Source of the DNA: Hysterangium stoloniferum
Lineage: Eukaryota > Basidiomycota > Agaricomycetes > Hysterangiales > Hysterangiaceae
Assembly (NCBI GenBank): GCA_015178975.1
Contig: WHVD01000006.1
Coordinates: 1,302,001-1,366,000, forward strand
Direction of reading: 5' to 3'
DNA: 64,000 nt
How positions within the stretch are numbered: the first letter of the stretch is position 1; each line of letters opens with the position of its first letter. This document shows, one piece after another, positions 12,281 to 23,555 of this stretch. Made by a program: the position numbers and the translations under genes. Below the pieces are notes generated by a model. It saw only the letters and a list, made by a program, of their open reading frames with translations, did no database searches and was not told where the DNA came from.

Positions 12281-13020
12281 TGTTATGACCGTGTTGCAAC
12301 CCTATCGGTCCCCAAGGTTATCGCCACCTATCGATGATTTCAAGTTACTGTTCAAGTTACCACATCGGAAACCATCAGCTTCCCGAAGCTGACGTATGCT
12401 TTCGCGGTGATCAAACCCCGTTTACGCCCAGGTCAAAACATACTCGAACTATCTGGTTAAACTCTGATAGGTCCCCTTTATTATGATGATCCACTCTATC
12501 CTATGTTTCACATATGTCTATATATTTGTAACCCTCGAACTATTTCCTTTTACCATAATTCCGCTCTCAGTTATCATCGGCCTCCAAACTAATCATAAAC
12601 TTCCCATTCCTAGTCAAGTTTATTTGTCAATACCGTGTTCTGCTCTTCTCTTAGTTAGTATTTCCTAGACGCCTGTTACTTGTATATGAACCCGCTGTAG
12701 TTGTAGTTACCAGGCAATCAGAATATCGACTCAGAATACCCTCTTACGCCTCCAGAAGTCTCATACTAAGAATCCCGCCTTCCGCCTTCACGTGCACTCG
12801 CCCCCCTTCAGTCCCCAACCCCTTGGCCTGACACTCGACTCATCCCTCGGTTCCGATCGGTAGTTTTCACTGAGAGGTATTCGTTGGGACTAGTCTTCGC
12901 CCACCTGAAATTTAAGGACACCTGATGGACAACTGCGAGGGTGCAGCACATAAGCTGAAGCCAAGTCCTTCCGATCGGTCCCCATCAGTCCACCGACATT
13001 AGTCAGTTTCCAGTTCTTAA
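12281..13020 (+). mobile_element. R3 LTR (short subtype)
   Basis: It starts TGTTATGACCGTG and ends near GTTCTTAA, about 740 bp. Bases before it are CTTAT, but no matching duplication follows because an R2 LTR abuts directly. The shared module lies about 12933-12970. It may have been clipped at its right edge. Confidence 0.8.
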
Positions 13021-13882
13021 TAAAACCCACTGGACTCTGGGCCCTACCCTATATGTACCCACACCCTACATGCACCAGTCATCAGTTTACCAGAATACCT
13101 GCCAGACTCTGGACATCAGACCTGTCCATGCTCGACCTTTGTTACTTCATGTATCAGTGACCAGAATACCTGCTGGGACCTGCACCTGTCTATCTCCGAC
13201 CCTGTCCCATGTACCAGTCACTGGACTCCTCTTGGGAAACCCAACAGCTCTCTAACTGAGCCCCATTCCCATTATGGTCAAATGACCTGTCACATTTCAG
13301 ACTACACTCCCACCCCATTCCCATTATGGTCTAATGACCTGTCATGTTTCGGACTCTGCTCCACTCTGTCCCATTCCTAACACCAAATTTGGTGTTTACT
13401 TATCTTGTTTCATGATTACTAGTTTAGATTTCATTATTACTGGATTTGGTATGACATACATTCCACAGTCTATATAGTCTGGCAGATGTTGTACATACAA
13501 TCCAGTCAGAAAATCAGCTTAGATTCTCCCCAGTAATCTCAGTACATTTTCCATGCTAATCTCCTCTTGAAACACACTGCTATTTACCTCATTGGAGCCC
13601 ACAGGCTCTGACCCATCTATCACTTAACCTCCAACCTATCTATCACTCAACCTCCAACTCATCTCCACCCGACCCCTCAACTTCTGTGGGATTCCCGCAG
13701 TCGACTCCCTGACCTCTCAACCCACCAACCACTTCCAGACTCTCTGGGATTCCCATCCACCCATCCGAAATTGGACAACACAATCTCACGAGGGTGCAGC
13801 CTATAAGCTGAAGCCAAGTCCTACCAGCTTTCCCATGGGTTTCTCCAGAAACCCTCTGATAAGCTCCATGCACTCCTTAACA
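13021..13882 (+). mobile_element. R2 LTR, sense orientation, shortened 5' end
   Basis: It matches the R2 family from CCCACTGGACTC to the terminal CCTTAACA. The usual TGTTATGACCGG start is missing at the junction with the R3 LTR. The left edge of the giant inverted repeat falls inside it at about 13668. The shared module lies at 13789-13821. Confidence 0.8.
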
Positions 13883-14426
13883 CCCCTGCAAAAACCATTT
13901 AAGGAGTCTGGGAATGTTTTCACCATGTGGGAGCAATTTGGTTGGCATGGAAGTATTTCTGCTGGTGCAGAAGTATTTAGACCAGTGTGGAAGTATTGAC
14001 AACTCATTAAAGCATTTTGCTAGGGTAGAAGCATTTTTCCTGGCATAGAAGTATGTATTTTCCAACCCCTCATGGGACTCTTCTGGAGGACCCCTCACTG
14101 AAGGATTTCTGATGCCAGTTCCCTGGAGAAAAATTACAAATCCCTGGAGGAGGTTTACTAGGATTTCCAGGAAAATCACAATAAAATCAGGGAATAATTA
14201 AAATAAAATACAATAAATCAAAATAAAATGTTTAAAAATAAAATAAAATAAAATAAATCAAGAAAAAAGAACATAAATCAAAATAAATTACAACCAATCA
14301 AAAGAAAATCAAACAAAGTCCAAAAGCAGCCCAGTGAATTCAAAGAGGCCCAAAGATTCAAACAAACTCTGAGACAAATACATACCAACAAAATCAGGAA
14401 AAATACCAATAAAAAAATAAGTGAAA
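13883..14426. repeat. Arm outer segment: imperfect 27 bp repeats and A-rich tract
   Basis: Words such as GGAAGTATT and AGAAGTATTT recur at irregular ~27 bp spacing between about 13940 and 14060. An A-rich stretch of AAATAAAAT repeats follows at 14180-14300. No gene is seen. The mirror segment is 26191-26735. Confidence 0.6.
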
Positions 14427-14431
14427 TTGCC

Positions 14432-15464
14432 TGTTAAGAGCAGAAACTGACGGATGTCGGCTGGCTGACAGGGACTGAATGGAAGGACTTGGCTTCAGCT
14501 TATGTGCTGTGCCCTCGCAAGTTACCGTCAGGTGTCCTTAAATTTCGGGCAGGCGAAGACTAGTCCTGTCAAGTAAACCTCTCGGTAAACTACCAATCGG
14601 AAACTGAAGGATAAGTCGAGGGTTGGGCTGAGGGGTCGGAGATCAAGAGTCGGAGACTGAGAGTGTCGGAGACTGAGAGTGTCGGAGACTGAGAGTGTCG
14701 GAGACTGAGAGTGTCGGAGACTGAGAGTGTCGGAGACTGAGAGTGTCGGAGACTGAGAGTGTCAGAGACTGAGACATTGGAGACAGTTGGAGACAGTTGG
14801 AGACAGTTGGAGACAGTTGGAGACAGTTGGAGACAGTTGGAGACTGAGGGTTGGAGACTGAGAGTGTCGGGGACTGAGAGTCGGAGATTAGAGGTTGAAG
14901 TCGTAAATGTAGGTTGAATCGTAAATTGGATGGAGTCGGAATGTGGTGGTCGTGAATAGATAATGGAGTCGGAAATTAGAGGGTATCTAAGTCGATCTAA
15001 GTCGATATTCTGATTGTCTAATAACTACATTTACAGTGGGTTTATATATGAGTTATCGGCGTCTAGAAACTACTAACTAAGGGAAGAGCGGAAACACTAT
15101 TTGACGAATAGACTTGACTAGAAACCGGAAAGTTACGATAAGATCGGAAGCCGAGATTTAGCCGAGAGTGGAATTACAAGAAAAGGGAATAGTCCACGGG
15201 CTACAGGTATATATGGGCATATGTGAAACATAGAGTAAAACGGATCATCATAATGAAAGGGGACATATCAAAGCATAACCAGATGGTACAAGTATATTTT
15301 GACAGGGGCGTAAGCGAGGTTTGATCGCCGTGAAGGTATACATCAGTGTCAGTATTCCGAAGGTTGCCGAAATGATGACTTGATCAATAACTTGGAACAT
15401 CGATAGACTGTAGTATTCTCGGAGACCATCGGGTTGCGACATGGGTTACGACACGGTCATAACA
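14432..15464 (-). mobile_element. R3 solo LTR in left arm
   Basis: It starts TGTTAAGAGC and ends GGTCATAACA, with duplication TTGCC on both sides (14427-14431 and 15465-15469). It is 1,033 bp, 26 bp shorter than its mirror copy at 25127-26185. The shared module is reversed at 14487-14521. Presence in both arms at the same site means the insertion predates the inverted duplication. Confidence 0.93.
14645..14860. repeat. 16 bp and 10 bp arrays in R3 LTR (6 or 7 + 6 units)
   Basis: Units GAGAGTGTCGGAGACT (six, plus one variant) are followed by AGACAGTTGG (six). The right arm has one more of each. These are the only length differences seen over several kilobases. Confidence 0.92.
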
Positions 15465-15479
15465 TTGCCAATGACATTC

Positions 15480-15800
15480 AACCATGCATATAAAATCCTG
15501 GCAATGCTCTGATGCTTAATGGATGCTCATCAACTCTCAATCAATGCCCCATCAATGCTAATCAATTTTCAATCAAAGCTCTATCAAAGCTCCATCAATC
15601 TCCAATACATGCTCAAACAATTGTCATCAATGCTCAAACAATGCTCAAACAATTCTCAAACAATTCTCATCAATTCTGAAGCAATGCTCTATGAATGCTC
15701 TATGCTCTATCAATACTTCATTAATGCTCCATCAAAGCTTAATCAATGCCATATCAATTCTAGATCAATCCCAGAGAGATTAACTCAATTTCTGAGCTTT
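15480..15800. repeat. CAATGCTC-type degenerate satellite, left arm
   Basis: Short words CAATGCTC, CAATTCTC and ATCAAAGCTC recur with a period near 10-14 bp. A 112-residue open frame over it is N/S/Q rich and looks like a repeat artefact. Mirror: 24791-25111. Confidence 0.8.
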
Positions 15801-15869
15801 GTGTTCCAACTGGCCACTTATTTCCCACGAGAGTTCCCAGGTTTGTATATATTGTAACTGTCATTAATG

Positions 15870-16440
15870 GGCTGTGGGCATCATTGCTTAGTCACTCATT
15901 GATGTTTTTAAATGTTTTTAAATAGGTTTCAAATGGTTTTTACATGATTTAAAGGGTTTGTAAAGGGTATTAGACACTTTTAAATGCTTTCAAATGTTTT
16001 AATGTTGAAGTTTTCGCGGTGCTGCTCCTAGACCGTATAACTTTCCGTTTGTCTGAGTGAGATGATGGTAACTCGTTGTAAACGGATAAGGACTAAATAA
16101 ATACAAATAGACCTTATGTAACCCATAGTACGCGGTGAATTCCCAATGCTGCGGCCCGAGCCCAAATGCTCGCAATCCGTCGCTAACCCGAAATCCCAGA
16201 AAAGTCAACATTTAAAGTGCTTTTAAACGATTTTGAATAATTTAGAAGTTCTTAAATACTTTGAAACCGTTTTACCCGATTCTAAACCTTTTTAAACGTA
16301 TTAAAATGATTTCAAAGGACTTGAAATGGTTTTAAATGCCTTTAAACGATGTCAAATGCTTTTAAATAATTGTAAATGTTAATAAGTTTTTTCACATGTT
16401 TCTAAATGATTTTAAATTGATTGATACAGAGTAAAACTGA
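15870..16440. repeat. TTTAAATG-type degenerate satellite, left arm
   Basis: Variants of TTTTAAATG and TTTCAAATG with 13-16 bp spacing fill this stretch, interrupted by the MITE-like insert at 16004-16210. Mirror: 24151-24721. Confidence 0.8.
16004..16210. mobile_element. MITE-like 207 bp insert, left arm
   Basis: A unique-looking segment breaks the TTTAAATG satellite. Its ends are imperfect inverted repeats: GTTGAAGTTTTC at the left and GTTGACTTTTC read inward from the right. No convincing target duplication can be called in the A/T-rich flanks. It is non-coding. Mirror: 24381-24587. Confidence 0.45.
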
Positions 16441-16475
16441 GGGTGGGGGTAGGTGGCGGCTGGTCCCCCACGGGT

Positions 16476-16583
16476 TCACCCCTCGTTTAGTATGATGCGC
16501 CTTGAGCTTCGATGGTCAACTATAGTCAGTACACTCCCATTTTCTAATGTCACATTATATTTGTATCGAGTCCTCAGAGCCAT
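16476..16583 (-). CDS. 35-residue homologue of the 67-aa gene's last exon, left arm
   Basis: A short frame beginning MALRTRYKYNVTLENGSV matches the last exon of the neighbouring 67-residue gene (ILRTTYKYTLTLADGRVV) in spacing and in the RT-x-YKY-x2-TL-x2-G-x-V pattern. It is probably a diverged duplicate exon or an unrecognised further exon. Mirror: 24008-24115. Confidence 0.45.
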   Translation of the reverse strand: MALRTRYKYNVTLENGSVLTIVDHRSSRRIILNEG

Positions 16584-16622
16584 ATGGGTTTAATCATTCT
16601 TTCAATACATCGACATTTATCA

Positions 16623-16940
16623 TTATATCGCCTTGAGCATCGATGGCGATACTCCATCCACCACCCTCCCATCTGCCAGGGTCAGAGTATATTTGTATGT
16701 AGTCCTCAGAATCATATTCCCTGCCGACTAAATACGATGATAAGAATTAATCAAAGTTTTGGGTCAATAGTAAAATTATTTGCGTACCGCCTTTGTTGTA
16801 GCTTCGACCCTGGAAATCGTTGCAACCTCGGGACCACTGAACAGTCCGCTCGTGTATGTTACTTTCTGGCCAGCCTGTCAAAAATATGACGTCACAAAAA
16901 TTGAGCAGGACAGCTGGAGATTACAGACGAGGAATGCCAT
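16623..16940 (-). CDS. Small spliced gene, 67 aa, left-arm copy
   Basis: This is the exact mirror of the right-arm gene at 23651-23968, where the exon structure is described. It has three exons of 12, 87 and 105 bp with 54 and 60 bp GT-AG introns. A TATA box lies about 90 bp upstream at 17028-17035. Both copies point away from the centre of the inverted repeat. Product unknown; the pattern suggests a small beta-barrel. Confidence 0.6.
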
Positions 16941-17027
16941 GTTCAAATAGGGAAGTATATTAGGAGTTTCAAGTACGTTTGAAGCGTTCGGTGGTGGGAT
17001 GGAGTGGGAACAGCGAATAAGCACGAG

Positions 17028-17035
17028 CTTTTATA
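17028..17035 (-). promoter_or_regulatory. TATA box of left-arm 67-aa gene
   Basis: Reads CTATAAAAGC on the minus strand, 88-95 bp before the ATG, a usual distance for a basidiomycete TATA promoter. Identical to the right-arm copy. Confidence 0.55.
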
Positions 17036-17193
17036 GTTTCTGCGAGGCAGAAAGGTTCCATAAAATCTCAACTTAATAAAAAATTTGAAAATGTGACCGT
17101 AGAGCTAAGTGCGGGAGTGGAGGGCAGGTTGCATGTGTTAACGAGATCGCCTTATTCATCTTCTATCCAGCCCCACGAGGTTTGGAGTCTTGG

Positions 17194-18213
17194 ATTGGAT
17201 AGAAACAACGTGTCTGTCAGGAAGCAATTGGCAATATTGTCTATCGGCGACATCATTGGTACTACTTAGATGATCAGCAGAGACATGGGCTCAAGTCCGA
17301 CGACCGCTGAGCCAGTGAGCCGGGTACATGGGCATGATGTTTGGAATTTGCCCTTTTCAAATTGAACGGCAGGCAGTATCTCAGTCATAATTCATGAGGT
17401 GCCTGTTCAATATGTTATTTGTTCATGCTGTCGTGCAGTCACACAGTCGTCACCTAACTGCTAATGCTACCGATGTCAGCCAGTAAAACTCCGACTACCG
17501 TAATTTATGTTCGAGCAGAACACGATACATCTTTTGCGGAGAGTCTTATCATATTACGCCGTACGTATATATATATATTGTAGCGCTAATTATTATGATT
17601 GTAATTCTGACTATTATGACAGAAGAGTGGAAAAAATTATGCTTGGCAGCCTGTCTGAGGGATCATATTTACCGCTTTTGATCCCTTCTGCAGTCGCTAT
17701 ATCCTCTGTTTTCGTAGCCGTCGTGTTGTGCGTCCGAGGACTTGATTCATTGAGTCCAAACCGTGTTGAAACTCCGTCGCGGCTCAGTCTGATATCCCTC
17801 CTCAAACCTCAATTTTTATTTCGCTGCTTCACAATACCTTTTACGAATGAAAAAGCTTACAATAATATACATATTGATAATAAGGTATATAGATCAACAG
17901 CGCCCACAACACGATTTCGTAAAATATTGGAAAAGTGCACGATTGGGTGGAGGGGTGACCGGAGTGCGTACACTGATAGTATGAACAAATAACATATTGA
18001 ATAGACACCTCATGGATTATGACTGAGATATCGCTTGCCGTGCAATTTGAAAAGCGCAAATTCCAAACACCATGCCCATGTACCTGGCTCACTGGCTCAG
18101 TGGTCGTCGGACTTGAACACGTGTCTCTGCTGAACTTCTAAGTAGTACCAATGATGTCGCCAATAGACAATATTACCAACTGCTTCCTGACAGACACGTT
18201 GTTTCTATTCAAT
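17194..18213. mobile_element. 1.02 kb fold-back element with ~240 bp terminal inverted repeats, left arm
   Basis: Both ends begin ATTG(G/A)ATAGAAACAACG and stay about 91 percent identical as inverted repeats for ~240 bp (17194-17437 and 17976-18213). The ~540 bp between them has a possible 161-residue frame that runs into one terminal repeat and matches nothing I know. I see no target duplication. The long terminal repeats and lack of transposase suggest a non-autonomous DNA transposon. Mirror: 22378-23397. Confidence 0.65.
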
Positions 18214-18994
18214 TGCTCCGGTCCCGACGTGATAAGATAGATCCGTGTGGTATGCATTTAGTACATGTTGTGCCACCTTACTTGGAATATATTCCGTTCA
18301 TCGTTCCGCCGATACAGAATTCCTGGTGCGTTGTCTCTTACTATGTCGTACTTATTAGCGCTCATATCTGTTTTTCTAATGTAGGACTGTATTTTTCATC
18401 TCCGGCTTGTGGTATATTTCACGGGAAGGCACAAGGTCTCACTCTTCTATTTAATATGAGGAACAGTTTTGGTAATCGCATCCATTGGTGTCATGTGAAC
18501 GCCTCTTTGACAATCTAAGTATTCACATTACTTGTTTGAGAAGTAGGTCTTGCTCGACTGAATAAGTTACATTATTAAGCACGACCAATAAACTTTAATT
18601 TTTATTTATTGTACAGGTACGGCTAGTTTCTCGAGACCAACCCAACTACCCACCAGTTGAAGTTGCGCAAGGGGGGATCGGAACGCGAAAATGGCACATC
18701 ACATTGGGGGCCCGAGCTGGCCTTTGTTGACGCATCAGGAAAATGTTTTCGGTACTTGATCTCCCTTATTGCACTTAATCATATTTAAGGTAAATAAGGT
18801 GAATAAGCCAGCATTTCGCACTTGAAATGCACTTGAAATTTTTTACTGCAAGTGCAATTCATGTAATTTAAGGCAACATATTGATTTCAAGGGCTCCAAG
18901 CCGGAGTAAAAAGAAAATGGCAAATAATGTATATTTGATATGTAAGAGCGCTCAAGTACAGGTCTAAGGTAGAAGTTCAGGACTCATCAGCATG
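18214..18994. other. Arm inner segment, no recognised gene
   Basis: A 101-residue frame (18213-18518) has no recognised domain and may be chance. At 18545-18630 lies the first copy of an ~85 bp direct repeat, which recurs at the spacer border. The rest contains short CACTTGAAATGCACTTGAAA words. Nothing else is supportable. Confidence 0.5.
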
Positions 18995-19073
18995 GTCTTA
19001 CTGAATAAGTTTCATTATTAAGCACGACCAATAAACTTTAATTTTTATTTATTGTACAGGTACGGCTAGTTTC
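18995..19073 (+). repeat. ~85 bp direct repeat at spacer border
   Basis: It matches 18545-18630 in the left arm, and therefore its inverted copy at 21961-22046 in the right arm. Shared words include CATTATTAAGCACGACCAAT and GTACAGGTACGGCTAGTTTC. It starts exactly where arm symmetry ends. Confidence 0.88.
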
Positions 19074-19094
19074 GATCCGTCCCAGAGATGCAAA

Positions 19095-20100
19095 AGTGTA
19101 GTGATCCCAGGAATAGTATCCACAATCGCAGTTCAAAATTCAGCCGTGGTCGAAAGGGCAGGCGGAAACTCAACTGTGGTCAGATGTCACTTGGATCCCA
19201 TCCCATTATGTGGCACTGTACCTTGTTCCGAAAGCTTGACCAGTGGTAATTCACCATTTGATTGAACAGTTGCATTGGAGTCTCTCAAAAGCATGACAAT
19301 GTTGGGCGTCGAAATTCGGCTGTAATCAAATGTCAGCCAGATTTCCAAACAATTATGATGTACCGCACCTTGCTTTGAAAGCTTGGTCAGGGCTGATACT
19401 CCATCTGAGCCTACCGATGCTCACGCTTGTATCATCAGCGGGCTTGTTAAATGACATCCAATCCCATTCACCGCCGCTCCATGCGCTCCATCCTTCGCCG
19501 GGGCAGTTTACTGACGCACGCGGGTCGTCATGGTCTTTGAACAAGACCCAATTGGCGTAGCAATATTTCAACAATCTGCAAGCCAAAAATGAGGCACAAT
19601 AATACCGATATTCCAAATCACGTACGAATAAATCGTAACAAAATCAGCTTCTTCTACAATAACTTCGTAAACCTTCCTCTCTCACGACGCCGTGTTAGAA
19701 TTTTCCGCGAACGATGATGTGAGCATTGTATGGAACTGTGAGTATGGGGTGTCCACGGCCAATGAGGGCGAACTTATCCAGGAGAAAATATCATCTATGC
19801 ACACAAAAAAGTGCAGTTATTACGCCTAAACACATTTATTTAACTTGATACTTACCTTTGATATAGAATTCTCAGAAAGTGCTATAGTCCGGTCAGGATA
19901 GAATGACACAACTCTCTAGGGATGACAAACAGACTTAAAAATAAAAGGGGTGTTCATGATGAGTATATCATATTATACCCATTTGAATGGTGTTTATTGC
20001 TATTGTTTGACTGTGATGATGGTGACGAAGTGGGACGAGAGAGAAATTATTTAAAGCGGAGATTACTTACCATGTAGCGGAGCTTCAATTATAACAAAAA
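19095..20100 (-). pseudogene. Uncharacterised host-like gene pieces with introns
   Basis: On the minus strand several plausible exons and GT-AG introns can be read. One intron lies at about 19795-19855 (GTAAGT to CATAG). A W-rich exon near 19380-19600 reads ANWVLFKDHDDPRASV, then GEGWSAWSGGEWDWMSF. Near 19318-19408 and 19160-19262 are two diverged tandem copies of a terminal exon, each with its own short intron: LTKLSKQ and LVKLSEQ precede the introns, and each copy soon reaches a stop. No complete model can be assembled, and I do not recognise the family. It could be a decayed gene or two small tandem genes. Confidence 0.4.
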
Positions 20101-20123
20101 TTGAGCAGGTTATATGTGGGACG

Positions 20124-20758
20124 ACAACACAGGAGTCTCGCAACTTCTATGGCTCGCAGACTCCAACACTCCCCCTCGAGCCTTAGAAGCTCGTACCACT
20201 ATTCGACCATAGGTCGACCAATCTCATTCCAATCGAACGACCGGGGAGCTATCTCAACGTTATTAGGTCATGTTTGGTGAGTGTCGCTCTCAGCAGCCTG
20301 CCCAGGGCCTCCTCCCCACCTCTGAAACTCTTCTGCAATGCATTACAGCTCCTCTAGTCACAGCATTTCCTCCGGCAGAGATTTCCTATCCCCCCAGTTC
20401 ACGATATACCTGTCGGGCCGCCATCCTCAGGCTCGACAACTCTGGAACATATCTTCGGCACCTCAGTCAGCCAGGTCATCGCAGCGTTATTCGGAGCATA
20501 TTATTATGTGCAAGGGATTACGTCAAACGACGCGTGGCTCTCCGGGATGTGCTCGCATTAAGACTCCACCGCCTTCGCGGGTGGGGCCCATAACCTGTTG
20601 AATATTTTAGGAGTCTCAATGTATAAGGGCAAAGCACACTACTGTATAACACTGACTACATGACCGTTATATACCCAAACCCCCAATTCAATCTCAGAAT
20701 CAAACATCTGAGACAACACGGGAGTCTCGTAGCTTCTATGGCTCGCAGACTCCAACAC
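20124..20758 (-). mobile_element. Miniature LTR retroelement (TRIM-like), truncated
   Basis: Reading the minus strand from 20758: a 163 bp LTR starts TGTTGGAGTCTGCGAGCC and ends TATTCAACA at 20596. It is followed at once by GGTTATGGGCCC, a primer-binding-site-like sequence. About 415 bp of non-coding sequence leads to a purine tract, CTCGAGGGGGAG, and then a second LTR start at 20169 that matches the first for 46 bp (43 identical) before breaking off. LTR, priming site and polypurine tract with no gag or pol fit a TRIM or a gutted copia-type element. It is not whole at its 3' end. Confidence 0.65.
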
Positions 20759-20899
20759 ACCTCAATGAAAACTCCAGGTGCCGTGTACTAAAACCTATCC
20801 ATTGCTATGTTTATCTAATAGTGTGCTTCTTATTTATTATAGATTGGCATGGGGTTTCCTCGACCTATGGTTCACCTTCAATGCGAACTTTACTGCTGG

Positions 20900-21450
20900 A
20901 GGCGAAGAGGAGTTATTCCCTACTCACGTAGTTCTTCGCAGCTCACCAATTCCACAAGGAATACGGAGGGCCCCGCCACACCCACACCCGCGTCATCCAG
21001 GCCATCACGGGCCATGGATTCGTTGGCGCGTACTACCACCTATTTCTCCCTGACCTCCCCTCATCCTGCCCCTGTGGCACATCAGACATTCAGTTCCGCC
21101 TTCACATACTATCTGAGTGCCCCCTCTACGAGGAACACCGCCACCTCCTACTCGCCGCCTCTCAGGACCTGTCCCCCTCCGCCATCCTCAGAACCCACAA
21201 AGGGCTCACTGCCCTAACAAAGTTCATCGACACCTCCAACGCCTTTGGCAAGTCGTAGCCCCCTTGGTTTTTATCTCTCCCTCTCCTTCTTTCCCCCTCC
21301 CTACAATTGACCTTCATACCCACACCTACTCGCCCCGGCATCTACTTACATTTCTCTACCTACCATTATGGCCCCTGTTCCCAACCGCTATGTACCTTAG
21401 TTGTGCGACGCGGTATATAAATGTATTTTAAAAAATAAAAATAAAAACGA
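20900..21450 (+). mobile_element. LINE 3' end (Tad/L1-like), truncated
   Basis: The frame ending at TAG 21256-21258 carries the C-terminal region of a fungal LINE ORF2: HTHTRVIQAITGHGFVGAYY, then a CPCG...RLHILSECPLY zinc-binding pattern, then RHLLLAASQDLSPSAIL and KGLTALTKFI. A C/T-rich 3' UTR follows, ending at about 21448 in AAAAATAAAAATAAAAAC, a LINE-type tail. The 5' part is missing, as expected for a dead-on-arrival copy. Confidence 0.8.
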
Positions 21451-21596
21451 TTGAGGCACGTAATCTATGTCTTTGACAATGCTCAGTCTTTGACTGTGTG
21501 CATCTGTAGACGTTTTGATTGATCTGGTTTTCACGGTCTAGACCTGCGTGAACATCCTTCGTACCCTTTTGTATGTATATACTTACATACCTTATG
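21451..21596. other. Short unique stretch, nothing recognised
   Basis: Sequence between the LINE tail and the right arm. No repeat or gene seen. Confidence 0.5.
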
Positions 21597-22377
21597 CATG
21601 CTGATGAGTCCTGAACTTCTACCTTAGACCTGTACTTGAGCGCTCTTACATATCAAATATACATTATTTGCCATTTTCTCTTTACTCCGGCTTGGAGCCC
21701 TTGAAATCAATATGTTGCCTTAAATTACATGAATTGCACTTGCAGTAAAAAATTTCAAGTGCATTTCAAGTGCGAAATGCTGGCTTATTCACCTTATTTA
21801 CCTTAAATATGATTAAGTGCAATAAGGGAGATCAAGTACCGAAAACATTTTCCTGATGCGTCAACAAAGGCCAGCTCGGGCCCCCAATGTGATGTGCCAT
21901 TTTCGCGTTCCGATCCCCCCTTGCGCAACTTCAACTGGTGGGTAGTTGGGTTGGTCTCGAGAAACTAGCCGTACCTGTACAATAAATAAAAATTAAAGTT
22001 TATTGGTCGTGCTTAATAATGTAACTTATTCAGTCGAGCAAGACCTACTTCTCAAACAAGTAATGTGAATACTTAGATTGTCAAAGAGGCGTTCACATGA
22101 CACCAATGGATGCGATTACCAAAACTGTTCCTCATATTAAATAGAAGAGTGAGACCTTGTGCCTTCCCGTGAAATATACCACAAGCCGGAGATGAAAAAT
22201 ACAGTCCTACATTAGAAAAACAGATATGAGCGCTAATAAGTACGACATAGTAAGAGACAACGCACCAGGAATTCTGTATCGGCGGAACGATGAACGGAAT
22301 ATATTCCAAGTAAGGTGGCACAACATGTACTAAATGCATACCACACGGATCTATCTTATCACGTCGGGACCGGAGCA

Positions 22378-23397
22378 ATTGAATAGAAACAACGTGTCTG
22401 TCAGGAAGCAGTTGGTAATATTGTCTATTGGCGACATCATTGGTACTACTTAGAAGTTCAGCAGAGACACGTGTTCAAGTCCGACGACCACTGAGCCAGT
22501 GAGCCAGGTACATGGGCATGGTGTTTGGAATTTGCGCTTTTCAAATTGCACGGCAAGCGATATCTCAGTCATAATCCATGAGGTGTCTATTCAATATGTT
22601 ATTTGTTCATACTATCAGTGTACGCACTCCGGTCACCCCTCCACCCAATCGTGCACTTTTCCAATATTTTACGAAATCGTGTTGTGGGCGCTGTTGATCT
22701 ATATACCTTATTATCAATATGTATATTATTGTAAGCTTTTTCATTCGTAAAAGGTATTGTGAAGCAGCGAAATAAAAATTGAGGTTTGAGGAGGGATATC
22801 AGACTGAGCCGCGACGGAGTTTCAACACGGTTTGGACTCAATGAATCAAGTCCTCGGACGCACAACACGACGGCTACGAAAACAGAGGATATAGCGACTG
22901 CAGAAGGGATCAAAAGCGGTAAATATGATCCCTCAGACAGGCTGCCAAGCATAATTTTTTCCACTCTTCTGTCATAATAGTCAGAATTACAATCATAATA
23001 ATTAGCGCTACAATATATATATATACGTACGGCGTAATATGATAAGACTCTCCGCAAAAGATGTATCGTGTTCTGCTCGAACATAAATTACGGTAGTCGG
23101 AGTTTTACTGGCTGACATCGGTAGCATTAGCAGTTAGGTGACGACTGTGTGACTGCACGACAGCATGAACAAATAACATATTGAACAGGCACCTCATGAA
23201 TTATGACTGAGATACTGCCTGCCGTTCAATTTGAAAAGGGCAAATTCCAAACATCATGCCCATGTACCCGGCTCACTGGCTCAGCGGTCGTCGGACTTGA
23301 GCCCATGTCTCTGCTGATCATCTAAGTAGTACCAATGATGTCGCCGATAGACAATATTGCCAATTGCTTCCTGACAGACACGTTGTTTCTATCCAAT
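22378..23397. mobile_element. 1.02 kb fold-back element, right arm
   Basis: Mirror of 17194-18213 with the same ~240 bp terminal inverted repeats. The terminal repeats contain GGTACATGGGCATG and CAAGTCCGACGACC; the latter resembles a pol III B box, and TGGCTCAGTGG on the other strand resembles an A box, but no tRNA fold is evident. Confidence 0.65.
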
Positions 23398-23555
23398 CCA
23401 AGACTCCAAACCTCGTGGGGCTGGATAGAAGATGAATAAGGCGATCTCGTTAACACATGCAACCTGCCCTCCACTCCCGCACTTAGCTCTACGGTCACAT
23501 TTTCAAATTTTTTATTAAGTTGAGATTTTATGGAACCTTTCTGCCTCGCAGAAAC

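Larger units (their letters stand above)
13668..18994 (+). repeat. Giant inverted repeat, left arm
   Basis: This 5.3 kb arm is the reverse complement of 21597-26950. Inside the core, position p pairs with 40591-p without a gap from about 14.86 to 18.99 kb. Beyond the LTR satellite the sum becomes 40617, because the right arm has one extra 16 bp unit and one extra 10 bp unit. I found no core mismatch in the stretches compared by eye, a few near 14.1-14.5 kb and about 3 percent in the outermost 200 bp. Confidence 0.95.
18995..21596. other. Spacer between inverted-repeat arms
   Basis: This 2.6 kb is not symmetrical. It begins with a second copy of the 85 bp repeat (18995-19073), then minus-strand host-like exons (19.08-20.1 kb), a miniature LTR element (20124-20758), a LINE 3' end (about 20.9-21.45 kb) and ~150 bp of unique sequence. 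Confidence 0.9.

Noticed and set aside
17507-17992. 161-residue frame as a transposase of the fold-back element
   Set aside because: No catalytic motif or recognisable domain, and it runs into the terminal inverted repeat.
22440-22520. tRNA gene suggested by A-box and B-box-like words
   Set aside because: The two boxes are on opposite strands and no cloverleaf can be drawn.
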